Notes under the pieces: generated by a model
Databases searched by the model: none
Seen by the model: only the letters and a program-made list of their open reading frames with translations
Told to the model about the DNA's origin: nothing
Source of the DNA: Myxococcus llanfairpwllgwyngyllgogerychwyrndrobwllllantysiliogogogochensis
Lineage (GTDB): Bacteria; Myxococcota; Myxococcia; Myxococcales; Myxococcaceae
Assembly: GCF_006636215.1 (NCBI RefSeq)
Contig: NZ_VIFM01000014.1
Span: forward strand, 1-64,000
Length of the DNA: 64,000 bases
Reading direction: 5' to 3'
Made by a program: the position numbers and the translations under genes
Shown here: one piece after another, positions 29,690-38,970 of the stretch
Numbering within the stretch: position 1 is the stretch's first letter
Layout of the letters: each line of letters opens with the position of its first letter

Positions 29690-30001
29690 ATGGCCCACGA
29701 CCGCACCCTGCTCGCTCCCGAGGCGCTCCAGTCCTTCCTCACCCAGCATCCCGACTGGAAGCATGAGGGCGGGATGATTCGCCGCACGTACGAGGCACCT
29801 TCCTTCCTCGCGGGCATCGCCTTCGTGGAGAAGGTGGCCCAGGCGGCGGAGAAGGCGGACCACCACCCGGACATCGACATCCGGTGGCGCAAGGTGACGC
29901 TGGCGCTCGTCACGCACGACGCCGGGGGCCTCACGTTCCGCGACACCGCGCTGGCCGCGGACGCCGACCGGCTCTTCGCCGAGGTGGTGCGGGCTCGGTG
30001 A
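29690..30001 (+). CDS. Pterin-4a-carbinolamine dehydratase (DCoH/PhhB family)
   Basis: A 103-residue protein with the family core: FLTQHPDWKHEGG, SFLAGIAFVEKVAQAAEKADHHPDIDIRW and VTLALVTHDAGGLTFRD. The EKADHHPD motif holds the catalytic His pair. The enzyme dehydrates 4a-hydroxytetrahydrobiopterin to recycle the cofactor of aromatic amino-acid hydroxylases; no hydroxylase gene is in the window. The ATG at 29690 has a perfect AAGGAGG upstream (29678-29684). Confidence 0.93.
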   Translation: MAHDRTLLAPEALQSFLTQHPDWKHEGGMIRRTYEAPSFLAGIAFVEKVAQAAEKADHHPDIDIRWRKVTLALVTHDAGGLTFRDTALAADADRLFAEVVRAR

Positions 30002-30033
30002 GGCACTTCGCGGTGAGTGCCTCCAACAACGTG

Positions 30034-31314
30034 ATGGACTCCAGGATGGGCGGCTCGACGCGGTGGAACGGATGGCTTCGCGCGCTCGGCGGATGCGCGG
30101 TGCTGGGCCTCGCGCCCGCGGCCTGGGCGCAAGACGAGGAGCCCACCCAGCCGCGTCCGGAGCGGCTGTATTTCAATCCCGGCGCGCTCCTGGGCTCGGC
30201 GCGCGTGGTGGCGCTGGGCGGCGCCTACGTGGGCATCGCCGAGGGCGCGGCGGGGTTCCCCAGCAACCTGGCGGCGCTGGCCCACCGGGGCCCCGCGCTG
30301 GAGAAGGACTGGGACTTGGGCGTCACGCTGTCCTGGCTGGACCTGCCGTTCACCAGCGGACGCGCGCGCGACGTGGACAACGACGGGCGGCCGGACGAGT
30401 CGCAGGACCGGCGACAACTGCTGGGCGGACTGCTGTTGCAGTACAAGCGCTTCGGCATCGGCTTCGCGCTGCGCAACAGCGCCGTCTCCTACTGCGCGAC
30501 GGAGGCCTGCGCCGGGGACAGCGAGCGCATCCGCGTGTCGCTGACGCAGTCGGTGCTGGCCGGAGCGGTGTCTTTCGGACAGGACGACTTCATCCTCGCG
30601 CTGGGCATCTACGCGGCGCAGGCGTCCTTCCGGCTGCAATCCGGCGGGACGGAGCTGCGCTACGGCGACACGGGCGTGGCGGTGGACATGTTGTACCGCC
30701 CGCATGGCCGTCCCTGGCGCATGGGTGTGACGGTGCGGCCGGAGGTCGTCGCGGACTGGAGGCGAGAGGAAGGCCAGGCGCCGGTGCTGGCGGACCGGAC
30801 GCTGTTCGGCGCGGTGGTGTCCCCGGCGGTGCTGTCGGTGGGCGCGAGCTGGCGACTGGGCGAGGGCGCGGAGCGTTACAACCGCCTGTCTCCCGCCGCC
30901 CGACGTCAGCTCGTCATCGAAGGGGACGCGCTGCCAGTGCCGGAAGAGGAACCCAAGGATGCTCCGGCGGGACGGTGGCTCATCAGCGCGCAGGTGGACC
31001 TCCTGTCCGGCGTGGACAACGCGGTGCCGCTGCGCAGCTTCGCGTCGACGGCGGAGGAGGAGCGCGTGGGCCACGGCTCCGAGTTCGCCCCCCGGCTGGG
31101 CGTGGAGCACGACACGGTGCCGGGGATGATTCGGCTGCGAGCGGGCGTGTACGCGGAGCCCTCGCCCTTCGACGGTCGGCCGCCCCGCCCCCACCTCACC
31201 GGCGGCTTCGAGGTCTTCATCCTGCGCTATTGGGAGGACTGGTCCATCAGCACCTCGTTCGACCTGGCGAGCCGCTACACCAACGTCGGCCTGTCCGTGG
31301 GCTTCTGGCGCTGA
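30034..31314 (+). CDS. Outer-membrane beta-barrel protein
   Basis: A 426-residue protein with a signal peptide (WLRALGGCAVLGLAPAAWAQDEE). The start of the mature chain, RLYFNPGALLGSARVVALGGAYVGIAEGAAGFPSNLAAL, resembles UPF0164/FadL-like barrels, where a Gly-rich segment plugs the pore. Alternating strands continue to a terminal aromatic SVGFWR. It may be a transporter for hydrophobic compounds, but this is inference. Possible starts are the GTG at 29998, overlapping the previous stop, and ATGs at 30034 and 30046; the signal peptide fits the last two best. Confidence 0.7.
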   Translation: MDSRMGGSTRWNGWLRALGGCAVLGLAPAAWAQDEEPTQPRPERLYFNPGALLGSARVVALGGAYVGIAEGAAGFPSNLAALAHRGPALEKDWDLGVTLSWLDLPFTSGRARDVDNDGRPDESQDRRQLLGGLLLQYKRFGIGFALRNSAVSYCATEACAGDSERIRVSLTQSVLAGAVSFGQDDFILALGIYAAQASFRLQSGGTELRYGDTGVAVDMLYRPHGRPWRMGVTVRPEVVADWRREEGQAPVLADRTLFGAVVSPAVLSVGASWRLGEGAERYNRLSPAARRQLVIEGDALPVPEEEPKDAPAGRWLISAQVDLLSGVDNAVPLRSFASTAEEERVGHGSEFAPRLGVEHDTVPGMIRLRAGVYAEPSPFDGRPPRPHLTGGFEVFILRYWEDWSISTSFDLASRYTNVGLSVGFWR

Positions 31315-31515
31315 AGCCCAAGGAGCGAGGTGCGCGTTGCCCGGGCTGGGAAGCGCGCCTCCCTCACAGGAGAGGTCCGGTGCGCAGGAGAGGCACACGG
31401 ACGCCTCGCGGGTGATGCGTCGCGCGCTTCGGAGCGGGCGGGCGGGCAAACGTCGCACACGGTATTGCTGGCACCTACCAGCATGGAGAACCTCCGAGGG
31501 GCGGGAGGGGGCTTC

Positions 31516-33087
31516 ATGCATCAGGGGCGGCGATGGTTGCGGACTGTCGCGTTCGCGACAGCGGTGGGCTGGGCGGGGCTGCTGACAGGTTGTGACGACG
31601 CGGAGGCCGACACGCCTCCGGATTGTCCGAACGAGTCGCGAAGCGACTGTCCCGCGCAGGAGACGCCTTCGGAGGAAGATGACGCGGGGACGCCGCCTCC
31701 CGGGGAGACTCCGGACGCGGGAGCTCCGGATGCGGGCGGTCCACCGCCGATAGAGCCACCGCCTCCGCCACCCCCGGCGACACCGGGAAGCACGCTGTGG
31801 CTGGCGCGCGAGGGCACCGCGCAGGATGACCTGGCGCTCGGCGCGGCGGTGGATGCGAATGGCGACATCCTCACCGTGGCCTTGTACGAGATGGATGACC
31901 TCCAGGAGCGTCAGCCCACGGACAACACGGTGCGGCTGACGCTCGCGCGGCGCATCCCGACGGGAGAGATGCGCTGGACGCGCAGCTTCGCGGTGCGCGT
32001 GGCGGAGACGCCCGAGTCGCTGCGCGCGGACGTGAATGCACGCGTCGCCCCCGCGCCCGACGGGGGACTCTTCGTGGCGGTGGATGCCCGGGGGCTCGTG
32101 GACTTCGAGCCGCTGGAGCTGGGCAACGGCGCCTTCCTCGTCCGCCTGGACGCGGCGGGCAATGTCCTCTGGTCCGCCACCGTTCCAGGCAGGGATGCCA
32201 CCGTGGCGGACCTGGTGCTGGATGCCCAGGGACGGCCGATGGTGGCGTTCAACACCTCCGGCCCGACGGACTTCGGCGGGGGCGTGGTGGGCTCCGGCGC
32301 GGTGGTGGTGACGTACTCGCTGGACGGCAAGCCCGAGCAGGCGCTGTCCATCGGCCGGGCGGAGGGTTCGGACTCGCGGGTGACGGTGACCACCCTGGCG
32401 CGCGGCGCGAATGACAGGCTCGTGGTGGGGGGGCGCTACCTGGGCGCGGCCCGCTTCGGCACCCAGCGCACGGAGTCGTCGAAGGACGGCAGCCCGTTCG
32501 TCGCCGTGTACCAGGCGACCGGAGCCCTGGTGTGGGCAAGGCCGCTCGCCCAGGCCAGCGGCACCATGAGCGACGTGGGCGTGGACAGTCAGGGCACGGT
32601 GATGGCGCTGGGCTCCTTCCTGGGCACGGTGTCCTGGGGCACGACGAAGCTCCACGGACATGTGTACCGGGCCAGCCCGTTCCTCGTGTCGGCGGATGCC
32701 ACGGGCAAGGAGCGCTGGAGCCGCAACCTGGGGGATGGACTCCAGGCGGGAGCGCTGGGCGTGGAGCCCACGGGCGGAGTCGTCGTCGCCGGGTTCACCT
32801 ACTCGCTCATCGTGGATGGCGCGTCAGGACCGGACGGGCTCGGCTCGGCTCAGCCCCTGGCGCTGCGCTACGGACCGGATGGCGCGTCGCTCGGGTTGCG
32901 CCTGTACCTGTCCGACCCACCCCGCCCCCGAGGCGAGCTGTATGGGCTGGAGGACATCCGCTTCGTGCAAGTGCTCCCGGACGGCGATGCCCTGCTGTTC
33001 GGCCACACGGACCGCGAATCCGACTTCGGCACGGGCCGTCGGTCGCCCGCGCGGAGTGATTTGTTCCTGCTTCGCATGAAGCGCTGA
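31516..33087 (+). CDS. Propeller-type lipoprotein with Asp-Ala-Gly linker
   Basis: A 523-residue lipoprotein (AGLLTGCDDA lipobox). An acidic and Pro-rich linker (DDAGTPPPGETPDAGAPDAGG, then a run of Pro) leads into a beta-propeller domain. Its repeated blades have forms such as AVDANGDILTVAL, APAPDGGLFVAVDARG and GVDSQGTVMALGSFLG. SBBP-type beta-propeller repeats are a possible match. The start at 31516 has GGGAGG upstream. The 201 bp before it contain no gene. The layout parallels the lipoprotein at 25050 but the sequences differ. Confidence 0.78.
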   Translation: MHQGRRWLRTVAFATAVGWAGLLTGCDDAEADTPPDCPNESRSDCPAQETPSEEDDAGTPPPGETPDAGAPDAGGPPPIEPPPPPPPATPGSTLWLAREGTAQDDLALGAAVDANGDILTVALYEMDDLQERQPTDNTVRLTLARRIPTGEMRWTRSFAVRVAETPESLRADVNARVAPAPDGGLFVAVDARGLVDFEPLELGNGAFLVRLDAAGNVLWSATVPGRDATVADLVLDAQGRPMVAFNTSGPTDFGGGVVGSGAVVVTYSLDGKPEQALSIGRAEGSDSRVTVTTLARGANDRLVVGGRYLGAARFGTQRTESSKDGSPFVAVYQATGALVWARPLAQASGTMSDVGVDSQGTVMALGSFLGTVSWGTTKLHGHVYRASPFLVSADATGKERWSRNLGDGLQAGALGVEPTGGVVVAGFTYSLIVDGASGPDGLGSAQPLALRYGPDGASLGLRLYLSDPPRPRGELYGLEDIRFVQVLPDGDALLFGHTDRESDFGTGRRSPARSDLFLLRMKR

Positions 33088-33160
33088 GCGCTGGCTGGGA
33101 GGAGGCCCGTGGGGACCTTCTCGAAGGGTCCTCGGCCTCACCTCAAGCGCTGAGCGCGGC

Positions 33161-33194
33161 AGCGGGGACCCGTCTCTTACGAGGGGTCCCCGCT
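33161..33194. terminator. Hairpin terminator between convergent genes
   Basis: AGCGGGGACCC (33161-33171) pairs with GGGTCCCCGCT (33184-33194) over 11 bp; TGCTTTCG follows. It lies in the gap between the convergent lipoprotein and histone-like genes and should end rightward transcription. Confidence 0.7.
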
Positions 33195-33211
33195 TGCTTT
33201 CGCGTCGCGAA

Positions 33212-33631
33212 CTAGCGGCGCGTCGTCCGGCGGGTGGTCTTCCGCGCGCCCTTGCGCGCGGTGGTACGGGTGGTGGTGCGACGGGCCGGGCTCTTGCGCG
33301 CGGTGCGTCCCGCGGCCGCCGTCCGGCGCGTGGTGGCCTTGCGGGCAGCGCCCTTGCGCGTGCCCCGGACGGCCGTCTTCCGCTTGGCCGTCTTGCGCGT
33401 CGTCGACTTGCGCGTCGTCGACTTGCGCGCGGCGGTCCTGCCCCGCTTCGCGGAGGCACGGCGCGAGGTGGTCTTCTTCGCACGAGCACCGGTGCGGCCA
33501 GCGGCCTTCTTCGTGGCCCGGCGCCGCCGCGCGGGCGACTTGCGCGTCACGGACGACGAGTCTGAGGTCCCACCCAGGTCCGCGGGCGCCAAGGCATCGG
33601 TGATTTGCGAATTGACGGTCTCGTGAGTCAT
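33212..33631 (-). CDS. Histone H1-like Lys/Arg-rich DNA-binding protein
   Basis: A 139-residue protein. The first 30 residues are ordinary and slightly acidic; from about residue 31 to the end it is almost only Lys, Arg, Ala and Thr, with repeated TRK, ARK and KSTTRKSTTRK units. This is the composition of eukaryotic H1 tails and of bacterial H1-like proteins such as those of Chlamydia, Bordetella and myxobacteria. It should bind DNA non-specifically and compact the nucleoid. The composition alone could also arise from a spurious high-GC frame, but the normal N-terminus and AGGA before the ATG argue for a gene. Confidence 0.8.
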   Translation of the reverse strand: MTHETVNSQITDALAPADLGGTSDSSSVTRKSPARRRRATKKAAGRTGARAKKTTSRRASAKRGRTAARKSTTRKSTTRKTAKRKTAVRGTRKGAARKATTRRTAAAGRTARKSPARRTTTRTTARKGARKTTRRTTRR

Positions 33632-33759
33632 TCCATCTCCTCCAGAAAGGGGAACCGCGTGAATTACGAACCACAGCGTACGCCGATGCGCACGCGATGA
33701 GAGCCATCCCCTCGGGAAGATGAACGACAGCGGACGAATGGCGCGTCAGCCTTCACGCA

Positions 33760-34914
33760 TCACGGTGCGCGAGCCAGCTCGCGTTCGACCTTCTCCACCT
33801 GCGCGAGCGACGCCTTCAGTCCATGGTCCGTCGCCACCGCGCGCGCCCGTCCCAGTCGCTCCTCCACTCGCGCTCGCTCGCCACGCAGCGCGTGGGCCCG
33901 CGTCAAATCCAGCAGCAGGTCCACCGTCGAGAGCCAGTCCTCGTGGGACTCCGCGTTGGCGAGGGACTGCTCCAGGAAGGGAAGCGCGGAGGTGGCGTCC
34001 TCGCGGCGCAGGTGGATGCGGCCCAGGACGGCCCGGGCCTCGCGCTCTCCCGACGGGTCCTTCAGCTCGAGCGCCAGCGCCAGCGCCTTTCTCGCGGGCT
34101 CCAGCGCGGAGGTGCCCTTGGGCTCGATTCGGGAGCGGACCTGGGCCACCGTCACGAGCGCGAACAGCTCTCCGGTGCGAAAGCCCACCTGCTCCCTCAG
34201 GCGCAGCGACTCCTCGAACTGCTCCAGGGCCAACTGAAGCTCCCCCCGGTCCTCGGCCAGCCCCGCGAGGTGCCGCAGGTTGTAGGACTCCATCAGCGGG
34301 TCTCGCGAGGCGCGGGAGAGCGCCAGGGAGTGCTCGAAGGTCGACCTGGCGCCCGTGAAGTCCTCCTGGAACTGCTGGGTGAGGCCCAGGTGGAAGAGCG
34401 CCACGATGTGTCCGCGCGTGTCCCCGGAGGACTCGGCCAGGTCCCGTGACTGCTCGAAGAGGGCGACGATGGGCGCCCACTCGCCCTTCCCCGCCAGCAG
34501 CTTGTCGAAGTAGTGGAACATGCCCTCGGCATCGAGCGCGGCGACCCGCGCGCGCGCATCCCCCGAGTCCTCCGCGAGCCTCCGCGCTCGACGCAGCAAG
34601 TCGAGGACCTGGGCCGCATCCAGCCCAGGCTCATGACGGAGCTGGCGGGACAGGACGCGCCCCAGTTCGACCTGGAGGCGGGCCTCACCGCCCGGGTCCT
34701 TCAGGAGTCGAGCCCGCTCACTGGCGAACCGGCCCAGCGCCGCGGCCTCCTGGAAGCGGCTCTCCAGGTCATACGCCTGCATGACGGTGACGGCCGCCTC
34801 CGTGAACCGTCGTCCCTCTTCCAGGGTGACGGGGTCTCCGCTCCCACGCGCCGACTTCCCGGCGGCGCAGGCGGTAACGAGCGCAGCCAATCCCACACAC
34901 ACGACAGGCCTCAT
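33760..34914 (-). CDS. TPR-repeat lipoprotein
   Basis: A 384-residue protein with a lipobox (LAALVTACAAG) and an all-helical body. Paired helices occur every 35-40 residues with Ala/Leu/Arg patterns (DLAESSGDTRGHIVALFHLGL, ELFALVTVAQVR, AVLGRIHLRREDATSALPFLEQSL), typical of tetratricopeptide repeats; about eight are present. TPR lipoproteins act as scaffolds at the periplasmic membrane face. The start at 34914 has GGAGG six bases upstream; an ATG four codons earlier is in frame. Confidence 0.8.
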   Translation of the reverse strand: MRPVVCVGLAALVTACAAGKSARGSGDPVTLEEGRRFTEAAVTVMQAYDLESRFQEAAALGRFASERARLLKDPGGEARLQVELGRVLSRQLRHEPGLDAAQVLDLLRRARRLAEDSGDARARVAALDAEGMFHYFDKLLAGKGEWAPIVALFEQSRDLAESSGDTRGHIVALFHLGLTQQFQEDFTGARSTFEHSLALSRASRDPLMESYNLRHLAGLAEDRGELQLALEQFEESLRLREQVGFRTGELFALVTVAQVRSRIEPKGTSALEPARKALALALELKDPSGEREARAVLGRIHLRREDATSALPFLEQSLANAESHEDWLSTVDLLLDLTRAHALRGERARVEERLGRARAVATDHGLKASLAQVEKVERELARAP

Positions 34915-35099
34915 GACGTCCTCCATGGGGAGGCGACCGGCCTCCCAGCGCGAGGAAGACTAAGAACGGAGCTGTCCGGTGGGGCACGGATGGGATGAGA
35001 CGCGGAATCGGGGGACGAGCCGAAGCCGGACGAGGACGAGTCACGACGCCTCACGGGCGATGGCGCAGGCGCGTGCGTGCGTCTAGCCTCCCGAGCGCC

Positions 35100-35510
35100 A
35101 TGACTCCCGAGGAGAAGCAGAGACTCATCGAGCGCGCTCGCGCCATCCTCCTGGAGCAGGTGCCCCACTGGGAACCGGCGACTCCCGAGGAGAGCGACCC
35201 CTCCAGTGGCTACGAGCAGCTCGCGGCCGCGGTCAGGGGTGCCCTCGCGGGAGAGCGCGGCGGGGTCCCCACGCTGCATCGCGTCTTCGACGAGAGGTTC
35301 TTCGCCGCGACGAACTCACATCATGAGTATGCGCTGGCCGCCCTGAGCCTCGCCCTGCTCGGAGACCGCGCGTCCATCCAGCGCATTCGAGCGGTGTCCG
35401 CCATCAACCTGAACCGTGAAGCGAAACCGCTCGCCCTGGCGATTCTCGACGCCACGGAAGAGCCGCTCCCGGCTCACGGGGAGTCGAACAGCTCGCCCGA
35501 AGAAGCCTGA
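35100..35510 (+). CDS. Small hypothetical protein
   Basis: A 136-residue soluble protein with no recognised family. It is mainly helical, with an N-terminal EEKQRLIERARAILLEQVPHW helix and a middle AALSLALLGDRASIQRI segment. No signal peptide or Cys. The start is an ATG where the coding pattern begins; the ribosome-binding site is weak. The 3' end faces the LytTR regulator gene, 34 bp away. Confidence 0.55.
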   Translation: MTPEEKQRLIERARAILLEQVPHWEPATPEESDPSSGYEQLAAAVRGALAGERGGVPTLHRVFDERFFAATNSHHEYALAALSLALLGDRASIQRIRAVSAINLNREAKPLALAILDATEEPLPAHGESNSSPEEA

Positions 35511-35544
35511 AGGCGAAGCAGCTTGGAGTGCGGGGAGGCACACG

Positions 35545-36315
35545 TCACAGGGGATGGCCGAGCACCTGCTCCAGCCGGGCCCGGTACGTGCGACTCAACG
35601 TCAACTCCTGCCCGTCGCGCAGCACCAACCGGTGGTCGCCCGACAGCGTGGGCGACAGCGAGACGATGCGCTCCACGTTCACGAGCGCCGAACGGTGGAC
35701 CCGAGCGAACCGACGCGGCGGCAACCGCGCCTCCAGCTCCGCCATCGTCTCGCGCAAGAGGTGCGCCTCCGCGCCGACATGCAACGTGACGTAGTTGCCA
35801 GCGGACTCCACCCAGTCCAGGTCCTCCACTGGGACGAGCAGCGTCCGGCTCCCCGTCTTCACCACCAGACGCTCGGTGGGCACGGCCACGGGCTCCGGGC
35901 GAAGCTCCTGGAACAAGCGCTGGAGCTGCTGACGCAAGTCCCCAGGAGGCGCGGCCAGTCGCTCGCGCACCCGGACCAGCGTGCGCCGGAAGCGCTCCAC
36001 CGTGAACGGCTTGAGCAGGTAGTCCACCGCGGCGGCATCGAAGGCCCGCAGCGCGTGCTGAGGCCAGGCCGTCACGAAGACGATGACGGGCGGAGGCGTC
36101 AGCGCCGCTTCGGCCAGCACACCGAATCCGTCGCGCTCCGGCATCTCCACGTCCAGGAAGACGAGCGCGGGCCGCTCGCGGGCCATGACCTCCAGGGCCT
36201 CGTGTCCGTCGCAACACTCGGACACCGGATGAAGGTCCGGCTCCGAAGCCAGGAGCGTGCGCAAGCGCTCCCGGGCCAGGGGCTCGTCGTCGACGATGAG
36301 CGTGCGGACCGTCAT
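35545..36315 (-). CDS. LytTR-family response regulator
   Basis: A 256-residue regulator. The receiver domain (residues 1-120) has acidic residues at IVDDEP, phospho-acceptor Asp55 (FLDVEMPERDG), Thr in FVTAW and Lys in YLLKPF. The LytTR DNA-binding domain (about 150-256) has DLDWVESAGNYVTLH, FARVHRSALVNVERI and LSRTYR. It binds direct repeats in promoters once phosphorylated by the kinase just upstream; the genes overlap by four bases. Confidence 0.93.
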   Translation of the reverse strand: MTVRTLIVDDEPLARERLRTLLASEPDLHPVSECCDGHEALEVMARERPALVFLDVEMPERDGFGVLAEAALTPPPVIVFVTAWPQHALRAFDAAAVDYLLKPFTVERFRRTLVRVRERLAAPPGDLRQQLQRLFQELRPEPVAVPTERLVVKTGSRTLLVPVEDLDWVESAGNYVTLHVGAEAHLLRETMAELEARLPPRRFARVHRSALVNVERIVSLSPTLSGDHRLVLRDGQELTLSRTYRARLEQVLGHPL

Positions 36316-37463
36316 GCCCGGGCGCTCCGGAAGGGCAGCGAGAGCGAGACGACGAAGCCTCGGGGCGCGTTGGCCTCGCACGTCAGCGACTGAGAGACAC
36401 CGTAGAGCCGCTCCAACCGGGCGCGAGTCGAACCCAGTCCGATTCCCTCGCTCAGCCCGGAGAGCCCCTCCGCGGGCGGCCCGACGCCGTCGTCTCGGAC
36501 CTCCAGTGACAGCCGGTCCCCGGCCCGCTGGACGCGGACCCAGACCCGGCCGGGCCCCCGACGGGGAGCGATGCCATGACGGATGGCGTTCTCCACCAGG
36601 GGCTGGAGCACCAGGGGCGGAACCAGGGCGTCGTGCACATCGGGCGCCACCTCCACATCCACCTGGAGCCGGTCGGAGAAGCGGGTGCGCTCGATGTCCA
36701 GGTAGGGCGCGAGCAGGTCCAGCTCCTCGGAGAGCGGCACCTCGTGGCGACCGTCGCGCTCCAGGCTGGCGCGCAGCAGCTCGCTGAGCTGGCCCACCAT
36801 GCGGTCCGCCGCGTCCACGTCGCGGTGCATGAGGGTGGAGATGGCGTGCAGCGTGTTGAACAGGAAGTGGGGCCTCAACTGGCTGCGCAAGAGGTGGAGC
36901 TGCGCCTGCGCGAGCTGAGCCTGGAGCCCCGAGGCGCGAACGGCCTCCTCGCGCACCTGTCGCGCGTAGCGCAGGGTCGCATCGAGCCCCACCACGGAGA
37001 GGTAGATGAGCAGGTCGAAGTCCGTGGTCTTCGACAGGAGCCAGGTGAAGTAGGTCCACGCGGCGGCCCCACCGCCTCCCGCGGGCTGGAGCAGGAGTTG
37101 ACGCAGCCCCGCCAGGAGCGCCAGGTGCGCCGTGGCGAAGAAGACCGCGGGGGGCAGGTGCAACGCGAGCTGGACGGGCCAGGGGCGCCCCGTGCCTCGC
37201 ACCCGGCGGGCCACGGCGAGGATGAACGGCGTCAACGCCGCCCAGCCCCCCCAGACGATGGCCCCCGTGAGCAGCGTCTCGCCGAAGACGGGGGGCGCGC
37301 CAATGGACGCCTTGTAGACGGAGAGCTGCGCACCGTAGATGAGCGCGAGCACCGTGTACCCGGCCAACACCAACGCGGGCCCGAGCCAACGCGAACGGAA
37401 CGTGCGTGCCTCCTCGCCGGAGGACACGGGGCGCGGCCCGGTGATGTCTTTCAGTCCGACCAC
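36312..37463 (-). CDS. LytS-type sensor histidine kinase
   Basis: A 383-residue membrane kinase with four predicted membrane segments (about residues 28-48, 63-86, 100-125, 148-162) and no large periplasmic loop. The catalytic part is of the LytS/YehU type: His198 in LRPHFLFNTLHAIS is the phosphorylation site, followed by LVENAIRHGI and GVGPP motifs of the ATP lid. It phosphorylates the LytTR regulator encoded directly after. The signal is unknown; membrane state is the usual guess. Confidence 0.92.
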   Translation of the reverse strand: MVGLKDITGPRPVSSGEEARTFRSRWLGPALVLAGYTVLALIYGAQLSVYKASIGAPPVFGETLLTGAIVWGGWAALTPFILAVARRVRGTGRPWPVQLALHLPPAVFFATAHLALLAGLRQLLLQPAGGGGAAAWTYFTWLLSKTTDFDLLIYLSVVGLDATLRYARQVREEAVRASGLQAQLAQAQLHLLRSQLRPHFLFNTLHAISTLMHRDVDAADRMVGQLSELLRASLERDGRHEVPLSEELDLLAPYLDIERTRFSDRLQVDVEVAPDVHDALVPPLVLQPLVENAIRHGIAPRRGPGRVWVRVQRAGDRLSLEVRDDGVGPPAEGLSGLSEGIGLGSTRARLERLYGVSQSLTCEANAPRGFVVSLSLPFRSARA

Positions 37464-37522
37464 GAGGGCCTGACTCTAACAGGCCTCCAGGACGTCCGGC
37501 GGGAGGCCGCCACCGCGCACGC

Positions 37523-37993
37523 TCAGGACACCGCGCGCCGCCGCTCCAGGAGGCTGGCCGCGCAGAGAAGTCCCAGCAGCACCGCGCTCAGGACGACCTG
37601 CGCTGGAATGCCCAGCACCTGTCCAGTCCCCGCCCGCTCCGGGTCGACGAAAGCCGTTCCCGGAAACGCGATGCTCCCCAACTGCGCCAGCCAATACAGG
37701 GAGGCGAAGAGCATCCCGGTGCGTGGCCACGGCCCCGCATCCCGGCCGCTCCACCAGGTGAACCCGAGCGCACAGGCACCGAGCCCCAAGCCCAGCAACA
37801 TCGTCTGGGCACCGTGAAACCTCGCATGCGGTGGCCACAGGGGATTGAAGAGATGCGTCGCGTTCCAGTCCGCGAGGAACGGCCCCACCATCGTCACCCC
37901 TGCGACGAAGGTGACGAGTCCCTTCCCCACAAGCGACCCGCGTGCCGAGACCGTGCCTGGATGAATGTTCGTGCCGTGCATCCGCACCGACAT
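37523..37993 (-). CDS. Small four-helix membrane protein
   Basis: A 156-residue protein with four hydrophobic segments and a motif GPFLADWNATHLFNPLWPPHARFHG between the first two that looks conserved because of its dense polar and aromatic residues. DUF6640-like proteins share such a loop, but this match is from memory. No function can be given. The start at 37993 has GGAGG upstream. The AraC gene 87 bp upstream on the same strand might control it. Confidence 0.65.
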   Translation of the reverse strand: MSVRMHGTNIHPGTVSARGSLVGKGLVTFVAGVTMVGPFLADWNATHLFNPLWPPHARFHGAQTMLLGLGLGACALGFTWWSGRDAGPWPRTGMLFASLYWLAQLGSIAFPGTAFVDPERAGTGQVLGIPAQVVLSAVLLGLLCAASLLERRRAVS

Positions 37994-38080
37994 GTCGCCT
38001 CCTCGTGAATGCATGAAGCTTCGAGAGGACACGCAAGGTAGGCGTGCGAGCCGAGAGGGTCGCGGCGGAAGGTGCGCGAC

Positions 38081-38917
38081 CTAGGCGAAAGGTGCTCCAT
38101 TCGAGGCACGCACGCGGTACTCGCGAGGCGAGCAGCCATAGCGGGCCCGGAACGCGCGCGCGAAGCGGCCCGGGTCGGTGAAGCCGCACGCCAGGGCGAC
38201 CTCCAGCACGGAGGGCGTCCGGGCCGCTCGGAGTTGCTCAGCCGCGCGCTCGAGCCGAAGTGTCGTGAGGTGCTGATACGGGCTCGCGCCGACCTGCGCG
38301 CGGAAGACATGCAGGAGCGCATAGCGGCTCATCCCCGCGACGCGGGCCAGGTCCTCCACGGACAGTCGCTCGCGATATCCATCGTTCATGGTCGCGAGCA
38401 CCCGACGAATGCGCCGGTCGAGATGAGCACCCGGGGGTGGCGAGTGGAGCGAGGCTCGCGCCACGCCGAACACCGTGGCGTCCGAGAGGGACTTGATGAG
38501 CGGGTCCTTCATGGAGGCACCTTCGGACGCCTCCTCCATGAACAACCGGATGAGCTGCGCGAGCCGGTCGTCGGCACCGAGGACGAGCGGCTCGAGCGGG
38601 CCATGCACGGGGAGCCCGAGGGTCATCGCGGCGACCGCGATGATGGACGCGGGGACCATGATTTGCTGGAGCGCCGCGACGCGGACCCTCGGGGTGACGA
38701 CGGCCCCCGGGGGCAACACGATGCACGCTCCATCCGACGCCACGAGCAGCTTCCCTGAAGCGAGCTCGAACTCAACCCGCCCGGCCTCGACCCAGGTCAG
38801 CTCGAAGTCGGGGTGGTGGTGACGAAGCCCGCGCTCGACGCGCCGCCCGCTCACGGCGCGGCGGACGACACGGTCGGCGACCGGCGGCGCCTCCAGGCTG
38901 GCGATGCGCATCCCCAT
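38081..38917 (-). CDS. AraC-family transcriptional regulator
   Basis: A 278-residue regulator. The N-terminal cupin-like domain has HHHPDFELTWVEAG and VLPPGAVVTPRV. The C-terminal part (from about residue 165) has two helix-turn-helix motifs, LSVEDLARVAGMSRYALLHVF and SVLEVALACGFTDPGRFARAF, then GCSPREYR. The cupin part suggests a small aromatic or sugar effector. The likely target is the small membrane protein gene just downstream. Confidence 0.9.
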   Translation of the reverse strand: MGMRIASLEAPPVADRVVRRAVSGRRVERGLRHHHPDFELTWVEAGRVEFELASGKLLVASDGACIVLPPGAVVTPRVRVAALQQIMVPASIIAVAAMTLGLPVHGPLEPLVLGADDRLAQLIRLFMEEASEGASMKDPLIKSLSDATVFGVARASLHSPPPGAHLDRRIRRVLATMNDGYRERLSVEDLARVAGMSRYALLHVFRAQVGASPYQHLTTLRLERAAEQLRAARTPSVLEVALACGFTDPGRFARAFRARYGCSPREYRVRASNGAPFA

Positions 38918-38970
38918 GCGATGTCAGGGTAGCGCGGCGGGCGCACCCGCGCGCAAGGCTCCGAGCCCCG

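Noticed and set aside
29593-32661. A 1022-residue minus-strand open frame
   Set aside because: It is antisense to the pterin dehydratase, barrel protein and lipoprotein genes and has no domain.
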